A stretch of 64,000 nt of DNA from Chanos chanos (lineage: Eukaryota > Chordata > Actinopteri > Gonorynchiformes > Chanidae). The stretch covers positions 13,991,264 through 14,055,263 of the forward strand of contig NC_044499.1 in assembly GCF_902362185.1 (NCBI RefSeq). Direction: 5' to 3'. Made by a program: the position numbers and the translations under genes. The notes beneath the pieces are model-generated. The model was not told the origin of the DNA. It was given only the letters and a program-made list of their open reading frames with translations, and searched no databases. Below, one piece after another: positions 14,031 to 29,499 of this stretch (the first letter of the stretch is position 1; the number at the start of each line of letters is the position of its first letter).

Positions 14031-14045
14031 AATAAACCCAATAAA
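14031..14045 (+). terminator. Tandem poly(A) signals of the CCL25-like gene
   Basis: Two AATAAA hexamers at 14031-14036 and 14040-14045 lie about 715 bp after the stop codon. They would end a moderately long 3' UTR. Confidence 0.55.
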
Positions 14046-14707
14046 ACGATTAATCACCTTAAACACTGAATGCATTGCAATGTTTGCTTTTGTTTGATCA
14101 AGTGATAATTCTTTTTTTTTTCTGGATATTCTGTTAGTATATGTGTTACAGTGATTTAAAAACCTGCTGTTTGTGTCAGGGTTTACAGAGTGTAAGAGCT
14201 TCATTTGAAATGGGGTGTACATAACTCATATTTTAAGCAGACCAACATCCTTTGAGAAAAACCCGAACAAATGTACCTGATATTGGCATATAGTTGGCAC
14301 TGTGCAAACAAAGTGGTCCTTAACCTTATGTCTGAAATATCCTGAAAATATAATCACACAGCAAAGTATAATCACGCAGCAAATTCTTTTCACGTCTAAG
14401 GTTATCATATAGGTCATTTTGCAGCCTGTATTGTAAAATTGCAATCACATTTATGACCATTAGAGATTGCAGCCTTCACTTCAATTGATATGATTAGGTG
14501 TGGCAATATAGCCTTTGTACTTTCATTTCTTACAGTGAAACTGTTTATTGGCCACTGATGTTTAACAATACTCTTTTTGTTCTCATGGATAAGTAAAACT
14601 TAAGAGTTACTGGAAAGAAAGTTTTTTTTACAGTTTTTTGTCATTGCAATTAACCGTTGTAACCAGTTCAACAAAAATTAACACTGCTCTGCAGACCTTT
14701 CAGGGCG

Positions 14708-14907
14708 TATGAATACTTGCAATAATTGTGGTGAATGGTGTGTATGGTATGAGTACTTGTGATAATTGTGCTAAATTGTGTGTTGGGTGCCGATACTTGT
14801 GATAATTGTGCTGAACTGTGCACAGATTATGAGTACTTGTGTTAATCATGCTGAATGGTCAGTAGGGTATAAATAGTTGTGATAATCGTACTGAATGGCC
14901 TGTAGGT
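14708..14907 (+). repeat. Minisatellite, 40-bp unit, five diverged copies
   Basis: Units beginning TATGARTACTTG start at 14708, 14748, 14788, 14828 and 14868, exactly 40 bp apart. They differ by substitutions only, which suggests an old, quiescent array. Confidence 0.85.
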
Positions 14908-16619
14908 TACAATCACATTTATGTCGCATTAGTCTTTTCACGTTCCTACATGCTCACGACATCCATGTTTTGCCTGAGTAAAGTGTAAAATCCCCCTTTT
15001 TATGCTTTATGCTTATTTTCACCTCTTTTGCAATGTGCTGCAGGGGCTGAGGCATGTTGCTCGGATTAGATCCGAACAAGTCGCGGATTTTAGACTTGCC
15101 TTCATCCATGATTAAGTGTTTTCAGTCACCAAAGTGCATACAAACTTCCATACAAAAATATCTTGAGGCATGTGTCAAATTTCAGAAACTTGTCAAGAAA
15201 ATTTAAGATCTTGGAGCTATAAATTCTTATTCCAATGACAGATACATTCCATATTATTGAATACTACAGCTATAATCTACAGGATATCTAATCTAAAGAA
15301 TCTATCAGATAACCAGTGTACTGTTGTAGCTCTGCTCATGTAGATGAGTCAAAGCTCTCAGAGGTCACAGTCTATGACATCTATTATAATTTACCATGGT
15401 ACATTACTCATGGGCTGTACAGCTTGATGGACCTACAGTAAAACCAGAGTGGCTTTGATCATCCGTCTGAGTGGATGTGATCAAAAAATATTCTTTCAAC
15501 CACCCGGTTAGAATTATCAAGAGAGCATCGCATTTTAAAAAAATGTAATGGGGAGACTAAATATGATATGCAACTGTATTTGTGCCATCTTTACTTTTTC
15601 CACCATAAACCACATTCCATGCATAAAACCATAAGTTGCGGAGATAAAATATTACAAAACAGACATATATTTCACTGCACGCTATGGATTGAACTTCAGA
15701 GAGAACATGCAACGGACAAATGTGTTCAGTTTTTATCATCATAATTCCTCATGGTGAAGAACCTAAAATAAATGAAGCATGTAGTGTAACTGTTTCAAGA
15801 GAAGATGATAGTGAATCACGATCTGATACTAAGGTCCTGGTAAAACTATGACAGATAGTGTTTTAAAAAAAGGCGAAATTTCTAAGCACTAAATTTCAGC
15901 AATTATGTTTTTAGCAACCTTATAAGACTAATCAGCAGGTAGATGAAAATGCGTAAATGGCACCTAATTAGTCAATCTACAATGCCCAGGGCCCTGGCCA
16001 AAGCTGCACTTGTCATTTACTGATGAAAATCATTTACTGATGACTGTATTTTTTGTAAATCAGGAGCTTGTCGTATGAAAAGTCCTGAGGATGCTAAATC
16101 TATTCTGTTAATGTGTGCAGAGTGAAAACGGCTAAGAGCTGGCTGTATTTTTGCTCCAACACGCTCAGCTATTAACATAGTGCGCTGTGTTGGCTGACAC
16201 ATCAAAGCATGTGGAAAAATGTGCAGTGAAATATGATAGTTTGACTGACACGCCACACATGCAGTAAGGAAAGGTTACGGTGACAGCAAAAACATGACAA
16301 AAGGATATCAGATTTTATCAATAAGGGCTTAAACTCCTCTGTGTTACTTTTGAAGATCAAAGAACAAATCGCTTAAATAGTGTTAAAAATGTTGGTGATT
16401 TATTTTTGCATTTTGTGTACAAATCTGTGAACAGCCGTGAGAAGCCATGGAGAAAAACCATCATTCCATTATTCACAAATCTAAGAATGGTAACTATCAC
16501 ATCAAGACAAACTGTCAAAAAAGTAGCACAACAGAGACGAGATTCTTATAATTTAACAAATCATTTGAGTCTATCCATTCACCAAGTACAGTTAAACCCA
16601 CTGTGAGCATAAACTGTCT

Positions 16620-16882
16620 TTTCATGTTGGTTTTGTAAATGTTAATCTCCGTGATTGAACACACACACTGTGAACTTGTCTCTGCATTTAATCCATCCAA
16701 CACACCAGTAGTGAACACACACAACCGACGCAGGAGCAGTGGGCAGCATTCCTCTGTGCCCGGGGAGCATTAGGGTTAAGTGCCTTGCTCAAAGGCACAC
16801 AGCCGTGGATGTTGGGCCTGGGAACCGAACCAGCAACCCTCCAGTCACAGCCCAGTTCTCTAACCTTTAGACCATGGCTGTC
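16620..16882 (-). mobile_element. tRNA-derived SINE relic
   Basis: On the minus strand the right end carries a degenerate A box (TGGTCTAAAGGTTAGAG) and a B box (GGTTCGGTTCC) about 35 nt later. It is followed by the GAGCAAGGCACTTAACCC body common in teleost tRNA SINEs. The tRNA-like part cannot fold as a functional tRNA. Substitutions in both boxes suggest an old copy. Confidence 0.65.
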
Positions 16883-17930
16883 CACTTTGCTAATTTTATT
16901 GTCTGACACAGCCCCTCTTCATCAGTATGGTAAATCGTTCTGTGCGCTGTGTTCAAACAACCAAACCAGTAGAAGTAGTGTTGCATAGACACTTGTAGAT
17001 AGCTTAACACCCCCCCAAATACATTATAGTCCTGAGATTATTCATTTGGTTTCCAGGAGTGGACATGTGATCCATAATGCTAGGAGATTACAATGAGCTG
17101 AAGTGAAGTGATGTAGCACAAATGAGTAAAGAAAACATAGCAACTTTCAATCTAAATCACGGACTTCACTGTATATGTGTAGTTAGGTTGCTGTCAATCA
17201 GCTAGCATGAGACCGCTGTATTATAATATCACTATTACAGGTTTGTTCTGCTTTGAGGTCCACATTAATAGGTTTAACAAGTACATTTCCACAAAACCCA
17301 CTTCCGTTCCTCATACAAGCCTCACGCAACCTCTCTCCTAAGGGAGCTGTCGGCACAGCTCAGAACAGTCCTTATTCCTGGTGAGGCCTGTGGCAAAACC
17401 ATTTCATACATAGAGCATAGCACAGAGCTAGAGTCAGGGTACACACAATGCCATAGTAAGATCTGAAACACCACAATAAATCGTCTTAATAGAGAAAGTA
17501 AATGTCAAAATTATAATCTGATTTGGACCAATCTGTCTACAGTATCGCTGCAGGATATTGACTAAGCAAATACATGGAAGTTTGGATGACTGATTCATTG
17601 AGGCTTCATTGCTCTCCATGCTTTAAAGATTTCATAAACATAGATGAATCAAAATGAAAAGAACAGAGCAGTGATTCTGGCACATGGTCAAAATCTTTCA
17701 AAAGAATTATTAATCATGCTTTGAATACAGGAGGGTTGATGAGACCTTTTTATTAGGTTCATATCATACCATATTTCATAACATAATAGAATCACAGTGC
17801 AAACTGTGAACAAAAACACTGTACAAATTCAAGCATTCTTTTACAAATGAAAGTATCTACCTTGCTTTTGAATGAAAGCACTGGATTTTGTTTTTGGTAG
17901 AGTTCAAAGAACAGAACTTGTTTATTCATA

Positions 17931-17936
17931 GAACAT
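17931..17936 (-). terminator. Poly(A) signal of the NIM1-type kinase gene
   Basis: AATAAA on the minus strand, about 500 bp after the kinase stop codon. It gives a plausible 3' end; other signals further on are possible. Confidence 0.45.
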
Positions 17937-17949
17937 TAAGGTTTAGACT

Positions 17950-18012
17950 TAGATTTACATTTACATTCATTTGGCTGATGCTTTAGTCCAAAGTGAGTTA
18001 CAAGTGAAGAAA
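17950..18012 (+). repeat. Common teleost interspersed-repeat tail fragment
   Basis: It resembles the frequent fish repeat motif ACATTTACATTCATTTGGC followed by gctttagtccaaagtgagttacaa. It is probably the end of a decayed SINE or LINE and lies in the presumed 3' UTR of the kinase gene. I assign the family only loosely. Confidence 0.45.
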
Positions 18013-18431
18013 AATACAGCTGTTAAAGGGGCCTACTGGACGAACTTTTCTAAATATTTCTGACCCATTCTTCCTCTGCATTAAGTGGCTCAAGTATATT
18101 CCTTGTTACAGTAATGAACAAAAAGACATTAACTTCTAACAACAGAGAAACAAACGAAATCTCAGTGAAGATCCAGGATAAACTGTAGTGAGCACCATTA
18201 TCCTGTACTGTCAGAATATGGAGACCCCTAATGGTGATCAGACAGATGAGCTCTAAAGTAACATTCCCGTTTATTCTAATAGTAAAATGCAGGGAGTTCT
18301 GATAACTTCTCCCTGTAGCTCTAATGTATTGAAAAAAAAATCTCAGTTCCTTAAGCCTTTTACATGTTGATCAATGGTAAAACAATGTTTTCATGTTTCA
18401 TCGCAGGAAATTGGCTTTTTCGAAATCTTAT

Positions 18432-21693
<3,262 letters not shown>

Positions 21694-22392
21694 TTTTTAT
21701 CGTTAGGCCTCAGTTTAAAAAAAAAATCACCTGCAATATTTTAAAATCTCAAAATGGTGGAAATTCTCAACAGGCACAAGATCAACTGTTTTTCCTGAAT
21801 TCAGTGCCTCCTGACCATCATGAAACTCAAACAGCCTCAGGACCAACAACACGACCTCAGTTTAGAGAGTATCCTGTCCAAACACACGGCAGGTGACTTG
21901 ACTGACAAGCTGCAAATTGTCCTTTAAGTGATGGTTTCAAGGAACAATGGGATGCACTGTACATCTGTAGATCAGTTTGTCCTCATGTCAGCTCCTCGAC
22001 TACTGAAGAATCTTAGTAAAAGAACGGTTTCGTAGATGTGGTCTTCACCTTTATCCTCCTCAAGACGATATGACATGACACAACCTCTCTACAGGACTGA
22101 CTGAGTTGTGTGTTTGTTCAGTATCACCTGTCTACCGCGTTGTCTCGTCCACTCCTGTCCAGCTGCTGTATCAAGCCTGTGTAATCCTCCAGACAGACTA
22201 CACACCTGAAGTCATCCGACTCACTACATGGATTTTACTGTCAGTGCTAACAGCTGTCAATCATGCTACGGGGCATATCAGTTAGCTGTCAATCATGTCT
22301 GGTCGGGACAGGCTTTAAAAAGATTTATCTTGGGACATGCTACAGGAATGTATGTGAGCGTTAGGTCTGCAATTATGACACTGTTCTGCCAA

Positions 22393-22393
<1 letters not shown>

Positions 22394-22474
<81 letters not shown>
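22394..22474 (+). repeat. (CTTT)n microsatellite, about 20 units
   Basis: A near-perfect CTTT array followed by a CT-rich tail. It lies upstream of the predicted kinase first exon. Open frames through it are repeat artefacts. Confidence 0.95.
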
Positions 22475-22587
22475 CTCTTTTGTCTCTCTCTCTCTCTTGC
22501 TCTCTCTCTCTCTATACATGTCTTCATCGCTCTCTATTTCTCTATTTCTATTACCAACTTATTAATCAACCCAGATACATTCAATAC

Positions 22588-22772
22588 ATTAGGGGAGTGG
22601 TTCTTAACTCCAGTCCTGGGGAACCTCTGCCCAGTACGGACACACCTGTTTCCATTAATCAGGCATTGATCAAACCCTTGATTAGCTCAATCAGCTGTGA
22701 TAATGGAGGATTAAAACAAAGCTACACACATCATGGGGTCCCCAGGACTGGAGCTGAGAATCCCTGCATTTG
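22588..22772. mobile_element. hAT-like palindromic MITE
   Basis: About 185 bp with long imperfect terminal inverted repeats. The left end reads GGTTCTTAACTCCAGTCCTG and the right end, inverted, reads GGATTCTCAGCTCCAGTCCTG. The interior (CACACCTGTTTCCATTAATC, GATTAGCTCAATCAGC) is typical of the widespread teleost non-autonomous hAT family. Target duplications are not clear. No coding capacity. Confidence 0.7.
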
Positions 22773-22775
22773 AAC

Positions 22776-24925
22776 CAGTGAACTGGCCCTCGGTGAAAGA
22801 TGCCCTCCGGTAGATTATTCGTTTGATTGTTTTCTTTCAGTTCAAACTTAACCAACTAGATTCTGCTAACAAGGTGCTTCTCAGGATGTTGTTTCTGTCA
22901 CATCTAGTAGGACTATGCGAAACTAGTACACACTATAGACCATGGGCTTCGTAAAGGTGACTTTCTCTGTGTCTCGGCTGAAGGGTAAGAGGACAACACA
23001 TTGTGAGATACAGCATGATTGTATCCAACTGGGTGACCAGACAAGTACAGACATGTAAGAGGCATAAGCCATGACCTCATTTTCTTCCCAGACTCAGCTT
23101 CGTAGTAGCTAATCCTGCAGACGCCTCACGTGCACGTCTCAGTCTGTGAAAGTATGACCAGATGAGAACTTGGAACTGAAGGACTTTTTAAGCAGGTAGG
23201 ACAGTTTTCATCTGTAAAGAATTTGGAATTAGCTGAACAGTTTGCTACACAAAATCTATTTATCACATCCAACAGAGCATGTGATCATTTGGTCTTCTAA
23301 ACAAACTGCCAGTCACTGCTCTTAATCAGGATGAGTTCGCAACATAATGTCATTGTAACCATGCTAAAAACCATACCTTGTATTAACTGCATTACATATG
23401 TGTTATTAACTGTAGTTTCTCCTCCATTCTATGGCTATGCTATGCTAGGATAAGAACATCAGTTCCGTATCAATTGTAGGGCTACTCTAGGTTAAGAACA
23501 TCCTGAGTGAAATTGCTGCTCATATTATTATTGAAATGTTGAGGATTTTAGACCACACATAAATGCATTACACTCTTATTCCTAAAATATAGTGTATTCT
23601 GACAAATTATGTTGACATTTTTTATCATTAATACAAAAGAACAAATTATCAAACATTAACATTAGTTCTACCCCAAAACTAGAAAAAAAACAAACAAACA
23701 TATAGTACATTGGTATTAAGTGGTAAACAATGACAGAACACAGAACTCTTCACTCTTATAAGAAAATATGTAACATGAACTGATCTTGCAGAAACATCTA
23801 CGTAACTCTGTATAGTAATCCAATTATAAATTAAATTAATTATTGTTGAGTAGAAGTGAATTATTAAGAGAGCACTTATTAATGATTACAATCATGCTTA
23901 CCGTCAGCATTTACAAGTCAAAACAAGGCATCTGGTTGAATGATTGTGGTTATCTTGTGCTAATTAATTATGTGGGAGAAACAGGGGATGAAACTCTTTT
24001 GACTATTGATAATGATTTAGGCCTTAGAAAGTATAATGTATTGAAGCTCAGAGCACTGACTTCTTAGTTCACAACTAGACTTCAAAGCTTCACAGTATCA
24101 GCTTATTCATAGTACCAATATGTTTTTCTTATTTTCTCTCTGATTACTTAGCTTGTTTGGTACCTGTTAGTTATCTTACATTGTATTTATGAATGCAGAT
24201 AAAATAAATCAAAAATACATGGAAACAAAAAATTACTTTGCAAAAAAGCATACGGAACAATGAAGTATAAAGGCACATAAAACCTTCACAGTACTGATGC
24301 AAAAAATATGAACATTAAAAAAAATGAGAAATAATGTACTCTGATACAAAAAACAGTACATAACTCCATTTGCAAACTGAAATTTGTTTAAATTTATTTG
24401 GTTGTTTTGGTCAGTAATGCAAAAAATGAACAACTCTTAGACAAGCTCTCCTGATCCTAACTCAGTTGAGCTGGTGAGAAAATGTTGGACCGAACCCAAA
24501 TGCAGGGACCATTTGGCTGTAGATTGAATAAACACAAAGGTGACTCCGCTGTCCCTGGGGGGCCGTGGGACTCATGCTGGGCTGGTTTACTTGCCTCGGA
24601 CAGTTTCTGTTTTAAGTAAAGGTGCTAAACACCTTCCCTCTGAGATAAAAGATGATTAATGCCTTTGAATGGCTAGTGCTTAGTGGCTCAAAGCCCCTTA
24701 AGCAGTTAATTATCGAGAGGATGGGCCCTATCTGTTAAGATCTCCCACAAGAAACAAGAGGACTCACCAGCGGAGGTGAAAACACTCTTAGAGATCCTTT
24801 AGAGACAGTCTTTGAAGTGTCCCCCACCTTCGAGCATTACAGCAATGGAAATTTGATTAGCTTGATCCTTTTCACTACGCACCACTAGGGTGGATGGAAT
24901 CAATGACATTTTGGCCCGTGGCTCA
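22776..24925. other. Intergenic region between the kinase gene and pinhead
   Basis: The two genes are divergent. No exons were recognised. The stretch is AT-rich, and the area just upstream of the pinhead TATA box probably holds its proximal promoter. Confidence 0.5.
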
Positions 24926-24929
24926 GACC

Positions 24930-24937
24930 TATATAAG
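24930..24937 (+). promoter_or_regulatory. TATA box of pinhead
   Basis: TATATAAG lies 122 bp upstream of the predicted start codon. That spacing suits a short 5' UTR within the first coding exon. Confidence 0.6.
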
Positions 24938-25051
24938 TGTCCGTGAGTGACAAGAGAGGAGGACCATTCCTGGTTTCGGCAGAGAGGTGGTGCGTGTATA
25001 TGGAAGAGAGTGTATGTGTGTGTGTTTATTTGTGATTTGGGGATTAGTACT

Positions 25052-28000
25052 ATGGATATGCTACCTTTGTACGTGTTTCTGCTTCTCTGTGGCTATCATC
25101 AGGCATGTAAGTACTGTTTGCTTTTCTTCTGTTTCTCCTTCTATGACAGCTAAGAGGACAACCCTGTGTCAACATTACAAAGCATTTGACCATCCTTGTT
25201 TTAAATTGAAAAATAATGTTATAATATTACAGAGCAGGGTCTCATTGATCAGTCTAAATTTGTGATTTTGCCACATGTCAAAAGTAGCATCTGTCCAATA
25301 TGTTGAATATAAACATTTGGGGGTAATGGGGGAATTCTGGATATTTAATATATGACGGTGGACAGAAGATACATATGAAAGATGTAAGTCTCAGGTTGGG
25401 ACTTACTTGAAAGAGCATAACTGATGTCATCCCGAGAGAGTACATACAGCAAACTGATCTCAGTTGATCTTAATTGATCTTAACCGATCCTCAGAACTTT
25501 AAGAAGCTCAGTGAGGAATCACTTTCCAGAACATGAAATTGCAGATCTGCTTTACATGCATACGTATTATTTTCTGATGTGTGCAGAAATCTCTTTTCAG
25601 TGATGTAATGCCTTCTCAGAGTGTTCATGGTGATGTGTGTGTTTGTCTAGTGACGGCCGTGCTGAGCAAACATAAGGAACCAAGAAACCTGTTCACCGAA
25701 CGAGCATGCTGCAGACGCCAAAGTCACTTTGTTTTCATAGGCCAAGGTAAAAGGGCTGGATTTGCACTACAGCACCCTCCATCAGCAACCCACTGAATTA
25801 ACCTCACATCAATTCACTGCGTGTGAATGTTCGAGCTGGGTATCACATAATTACTGTTTCAGCTTGGTATTAAATAGTTATTGTTTCAGCTAAATCAACT
25901 AATTAACTGAAGCTGTAAATCACAAAATCTCAATTTTATAAGCAATATTTCTTCTCTGAGAAACGCTGTTTGGCAAGTATTTTCAAAGTAATTTATACAT
26001 TGCTGCATGACAATATTCCTGTTTAATCAGACATCTCGGGAAGCCCAGTGAATATGGATGTAGGGATATGTAGGACGCACTGTGGAGACCCTTCAAGAAC
26101 CCAAACCTTTGAACCCACCCTGCAGGGACACTCAAAACATATTTCCATGTTGGATTTCCTGAGAAGCAAAAAGGTGGGTTGCCGTTGCAAGAACATGTGC
26201 AATTCCCATAAGATCCACAGGAGGTCGCAATCCATTTTATCACACACACCCCTTCTCACTCCTACAAAAAAAATTAACCGAAAATATTTTGTTTTTCACT
26301 ATTACAGAACTGCCAAGTTAAATATGAAACATGTGTATATTATATTTCTATTTTAATTCACAATTATTTTTAAACTGTAAAATAGCCCGAGCTGAAAAGT
26401 TACTTTGTACCATTCGTAATATGTCTCAGCTTACTTTACTGGTCAGTTTAAAACATTACATCGTCTCTTATCTTCTAGATACGTACGCAACGACTTGCCG
26501 CTCCAGAGTTACCCGAAATTACAGACGGTGTCCCGTCATGCGGCACGGGCGCGATTTGCGAGCCCACCGGGATGCGAGTGGAAAAGATGATGCTCTTTGA
26601 TGGTCTCCGTGAAGTGGAAATAATCGAAGACTGTCACTGCGAGACCAAAATGACTCAATGCGTCCGTGTACCATCATTGCGGACGTACTTTTTTGAGACG
26701 CCTTATGAAACGGTTATTGACGTTGGAAAATGCTCTGGCTCAAAAGGCGACTCAGGTGTGTAGTGACACAAAGAAAAACTGACAAAAATTGTGGCGTTAC
26801 GGGCCACAATTTACTAGTTATCAGTCAATATTATGAAAGCAATGGTTTATATATACAATTTCTCACCATCATAACGATATATATACTGTTGATCACTGTT
26901 AAGCTGTTTCCCAATTTCGTGCTTCTTTGGTCAAGTATTATAACTCTTTAAATGATCTTAAAACGCACCGGTGTTTGGAATGTTGAAGTTCCACATCGCA
27001 CACAATAAGTATCGAGTGAGGCTGATGATAGGGGCACATATGTTTCATCGTTTGCCAAACTGGGTGATTTCATGTATTGCTTTGTTTTTACAGAGGGCTT
27101 TTCGTGTATGCCCACTAAGTTTGATTCTGCGCTAGTGGAAACACCAAACCAGCTTGAGCTCATCCAAACCGTTGCAGGATGTGAACTAAAAGAGGGCTGC
27201 TACAGGATCCCATACGTGGAGTATCACCATGAGATCACCTACAGCAAAGATGGAATCAAAGAAGAGAGACTCAAGGTGAGCATTAGAAATGTTCCTCTCC
27301 CCATAGCTCCACAAACACTAAAATAGTTTTCACTTCAATTTGACCTGGGGTCTTAAATAAATTGAAACAAGTTAAGTTTGTGCTCTACGACAACTGGAAC
27401 CAAGGGATAACTTTGCATTTTTCCCCATTTGATCTTAAAAGAATGATCCCAGTCATTAACAATGGGTCTCACACCTGCAAGAATTTGCCAATTTAGGAGG
27501 AAGTGTCTTCATTTACATATGGTGTCAGTCATGGCTAATAAGTCTTGTCCATGTGGCAGACACATCCAAAAGACAAAACATTTCCTTTTTCCCCCAGACA
27601 CAGCAAACTTTTACTTTGACAGCAAATGTATATATTATTTCAAATACAGCCCTTGGTTTTACTGTCCAGTGAGTAGAAAGAGTGTTTAATCAAGGAACAT
27701 TTTTTCTTTTGACTACATGAGACTATGACTATGTCATAAATGTTATAAACAATATGCATGTTCTATCATAACTCATGTCTATGATTTAGTCAGGTAGATG
27801 TGTTGGAAATATGATTTAATGCTTTTTTTATACATGGATTGTTTGAATTTCAATTTAGTATCCAACTTTACTGACTTGTATGTGTGGTGTATTTTAAGGA
27901 CAATGGGGTGATTCTAAGACAATCCACATTATCTCAGCCTACACTAATTACATTAACTCCTCACATTTTAAGACCACTCCACAAAACATGTGCTTATTCA

Positions 28001-29063
28001 ACTCATATGAACCAAATTTTGACTGTCTGTCACCCTTCTTCCAAAAGGTGCAAGAAAAAGACCACAAATGGTCACTGCAGGTGACAAATCAAAGCACTTA
28101 ACACGCTAAACAGTTCTCCCCCGTGAGGCCTAGAGTCAGCTGATGAATATTTGCAGCTTGTGGTGATCTGATTGTTCCCTCTCTTGTGTTGCTAATTTTT
28201 TCCAGGAAATAGATGTGGGCAGATGTTATGGGAGCTGTACAACAGGAAACCGCTGTCTTCTCAGGTACACTAGAACACAGCTGTGATAGCCAGCTAAGCA
28301 AACTCTCACCCCTCCTCTTTTTCATGCTCTCCTTTCACACTGAAGTAGATCTGTAAACTGTGTTGGGAGTACTGAGAACACAATTTATTTTCTTGTTCAC
28401 ACTCAATGCCTTAGACATTATAGATTAAATTCATTTTTTATAGCTTCTTAACAGTATTGCTGTACTGATGTATATCTAAATAGTATATTATGAATTGTAC
28501 ACTGTCATGTACTTGCTGCTTTGAGGGCATTCATTGTAAGTACTAGTTAGTAATAAGGATGTAATGGAGGTGTAGATGGAGATATTGTCGGGATTATCAT
28601 TAAGATTATAGTTTATGCACTAGTAGTGTCCACCTTCTGTTTGTTGAAGATTTCTTCACCACACTGTAATTACTGGCAATTACTTGTCCTGTTTCATATT
28701 GTTCACATATAATTAAACAGGAGGTAAACACTAAAGTAAAATGGTACAATATTAGTTTGGTTATATCAAAGGGTAGAGATATCAGCATTGACTCTACAGG
28801 AGTGTTAGGCTGCCTAAGGGGTCTAATGTTTTTGCTGTGTGGAGTTTAGGTTGGTGTCCTAATCAGTGGTGTACTGAGTGCTAAATGTTCTCTTTGGTCT
28901 CTCTTTCTTCAGGAGTGCATCCGATTCCGAGGAGTGCTTGTTGTGGGCTGAGGGACAGGGTACTGCTTGTGTTCCACAAGGTTATGAAAGCCACATGTTC
29001 CTGAATCAGCACGGCCAAACCCGCACCATTCTGGCCATAACCTCTTGTCTCTGTCAGTCTTAA
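25052..29063 (+). CDS. pnhd: Pinhead, secreted cystine-knot protein
   Basis: A secreted cysteine-rich protein of 320 aa. Pinhead is a developmental factor of early vertebrate and ascidian embryos, and in Xenopus it acts in the marginal zone. Exons are 25052-25106, 25651-25746, 26031-26173, 26479-26755, 27094-27275, 28206-28264 and 28913-29063, with phases 1, 1, 0, 1, 0 and 2. Residues 1-18 (MDMLPLYVFLLLCGYHQA) are a signal peptide. The C-terminal two thirds repeat two motifs. A C-x-P-T/Q module occurs three times (CEPTG, CMPTK, CVPQG), each ending in a C(x)C-like pair. An aromatic module ending IDVG(K/R)C occurs twice. The name rests on cystine-knot architecture plus the position directly upstream of admp in the same orientation, an arrangement known from other chordates. 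The start is the first ATG after the TATA box that opens a signal peptide. Confidence 0.82.
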
Positions 29064-29348
29064 ACACAGCACCCTCTTCTGGAATCTTCTGGAATATCAC
29101 ATCCAGCATAATGACTCAATAGGACCCTCAGCTTTCAGAGGGGCTGCTCCATTCCACGGAGTCAGGATTAGTTTCCCCAGTCGACACTGTAACTTCCAAT
29201 GACCGCCATGTATCAACGTCCCTAGTTTTTCAAGCTAATATGTTCGAAAAAACAAAACTCTTCGATTCTAACTGGTTTGCCTTATCAACATCACAGTATG
29301 CATTAAAAAAAGTTCTAAATATTTTTGTATTATATGTAAAATATGTAA

Positions 29349-29492
29349 AATAAATCTGTAAATAAAATCTATGTGAACATGTTTTAAGAGTTATTCTGTT
29401 ATGTGTTGTTGTGAGCATGCTGTTGTCATCTTTTCTTTAAGTTGTAATAATGTGATGAAATCTTGAATCTCGAAAGAGTACACAATAATAAA
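29349..29492 (+). terminator. Poly(A) signals of pinhead
   Basis: AATAAA occurs at 29349-29354, 29361-29366 and 29487-29492, some 290-425 bp after the stop. The last is followed by a GT-rich stretch (GTGTGGAAATCGATGTTGTG), typical of a cleavage site. Confidence 0.6.
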
Positions 29493-29499
29493 GCTCTCT

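Larger units (their letters stand above)
14050..17915. other. Intergenic region between the CCL25-like gene and the NIM1-type kinase
   Basis: No supported exons. It contains the 40-bp minisatellite and a tRNA-derived SINE near 16.6-16.9 kb. The genes on either side converge (plus and minus). Confidence 0.6.

Noticed and set aside
16820-16882. A tRNA gene on the minus strand
   Set aside because: The A and B boxes are degenerate and run into a SINE body; no complete cloverleaf is possible.
22315-22527. Lys/Glu/Arg-rich and Phe/Leu/Ser-rich open frames
   Set aside because: They are translations of the CTTT array. The same applies to frames through the CA, GATA and GA arrays.
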